Source: Roseiarcus sp963742305 (GTDB taxonomy: Bacteria; Pseudomonadota; Alphaproteobacteria; Rhizobiales; Beijerinckiaceae). Taken from it: 64,000 nt of DNA. Every line of letters begins with the position of its first letter. Position 1 is the stretch's first letter. Location: contig CAVULN010000054.1 of assembly GCA_963742305.1 (NCBI GenBank), positions 70,016 through 134,015 of the forward strand, written 5' to 3'. Both the position numbers and the translations under genes were made by a program. The notes below the pieces were generated by a model. It had not been told where the DNA came from. It saw nothing but the letters and a program-made list of their open reading frames with translations, and searched no databases. This document shows, in pieces, positions 63,258 to 64,000 of the stretch.

Positions 63258-64000
63258 ATGGCGTTTGTTCGACCCTCCTATTCCCTCCGTGCGGCGCTTC
63301 TCAGCGCTGTGGCGCTTGCGGCCCTCGGAGGCGTGGCGGTCGAAACCTCGGTCGCGCCGGTTGACGCCGCGGCCACGACCGCTCAGGCCCCGGCCGGCCC
63401 GGCCTCGTTCGCCGACGTTGTCGATCGGGTCAAGCCGGCGGTCGTCTCGGTGAAGGTCAAGCTCGGAGCGACGCGACCAGGTCGATGACGGCGACTCGGA
63501 GGCGATGCCTGGGCTGCCGGACGTTCCGAAGAACAGCCCGTTCTATCATTTCTTCCGCCACTTCGGCATGCCGGACAATAACAACAACGACGGCGAGCGC
63601 ACTCCGCGCCATCATTTCTCCCAGGCGCAGGGGTTCGGATTCTTCATCTCCGGCGACGGCTATATCGTCACCAATGACCATGTCGTCGACCACGCGACTG
63701 AAGTGACCATCACCACGTCCGACGGCAAGACGATGCCGGCCAAGGTGATTGGCGTCGACACCAAGACCGACCTCGCGCTTCTCAAGGCGCAGGGGACCGA
63801 CTTTCCCTATGTGACATTCGCCTCGCATGCGCCCCGCGTCGGCGACTGGGTGATCGCGGTCGGCAACCCGTTCGGCCTTGGCGGAACGGTGACCGCGGGC
63901 ATTGTCTCGGCGCGCGGACGCGACATCGGCTCCGGGCCCTATGACGACTTCCTGCAGATCGACGCGCCGGTCAATCACGGCAATTCTGGCGGCCCCACCT
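63258..64000 (+). CDS. degP: DegP/Do-type periplasmic serine protease, one frameshift, 3' end beyond window
   Basis: The signal peptide (MAFVRPSYSLRAALLSAVAL) is followed by SFADVVDRVKPAVVSVKVKL. The frame then changes near 63470. It resumes as DQVDDGDSEAMPGLPDVPKN and gives the trypsin-like domain: catalytic His in GYIVTNDHVVDHA, catalytic Asp in TKTDLALLKAQ, oxyanion and Ser region GNSGGPT at the very edge. PDZ domains would lie beyond the window. One extra base at about 63468-63474 explains the break. A housekeeping envelope protease is rarely lost, so an assembly indel is likely. Confidence 0.88.

Overview
The window is a GC-rich chromosomal segment of an alphaproteobacterium, most likely Hyphomicrobiales near the Beijerinckiaceae/Methylocystaceae. 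The evidence is the rhizobial flagellar gene order (flgB-flgC-fliE-flgG-flgA-flgI-motE-flgH-fliL-fliP), the FlaF/FlbT pair, a small livF-linked membrane protein, an aerobic CO-dehydrogenase-like gene set and a typical palindromic intergenic repeat. No tRNA, rRNA or CRISPR array was seen.

Layout. 1-3840 (minus): a tetronate-type sugar-acid catabolic operon, otnK-otnC-otnI plus a sugar ABC-transporter ATPase cut by the left edge. 3841-4433: a non-coding stretch with a good plus-strand promoter, several hairpins and a terminator-like hairpin, proposed here as a structured RNA. 4434-8771 (minus): coxG-coxS-coxL-coxM, a molybdenum hydroxylase with the form II signature AYRGAGR. 9204-14852 (plus): a complete branched-chain amino-acid ABC transporter (livH, livM, livG, livF, a small membrane protein, livK) ending in a clear intrinsic terminator. 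14952-26784: housekeeping and metabolic genes: a CcdA-like protein, a UbiH-family monooxygenase, a PLP trans-sulfuration enzyme, a YXWGXW protein, murJ, galK-galT, a Gfo/Idh/MocA oxidoreductase, a diguanylate cyclase and a J-domain protein.

27219-53384 is a large flagellar cluster covering the motor and switch (motA, fliM, fliN, fliG, motE), export apparatus (fliI, flhB, fliP, fliQ, flhA, fliR, fliJ-like), rod, ring, hook and filament-junction parts (flgB, C, F, G, A, I, H, E, K, L, D, fliE, fliL, flgJ-like) and regulators (flaF, flbT). An alpha/beta hydrolase and a cis-prenyltransferase paralog sit inside it. A short palindrome, GCCT-N6-AGGC or a close variant, lies 37-64 bp upstream of four flagellar transcription units.

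53381-64000: carA and gatB/yqeY, then an accessory block: a helix-turn-helix protein, a 1,276-bp IS4-type element inserted into a palindromic intergenic repeat, a small membrane protein, and a secreted caspase-like/Sel1-repeat protein whose frame is broken three times. Conserved genes follow: an alcohol dehydrogenase, ubiK, a YbjN protein, a GNAT acetyltransferase, rpmF and a DegP-like protease cut by the right edge.

Nine apparent single-base frameshifts are spread over the window, including in flgC and flgK inside an otherwise intact flagellar cluster. Sequencing or assembly indels are the simplest explanation, although genuine decay cannot be excluded, especially for the caspase/Sel1 gene.
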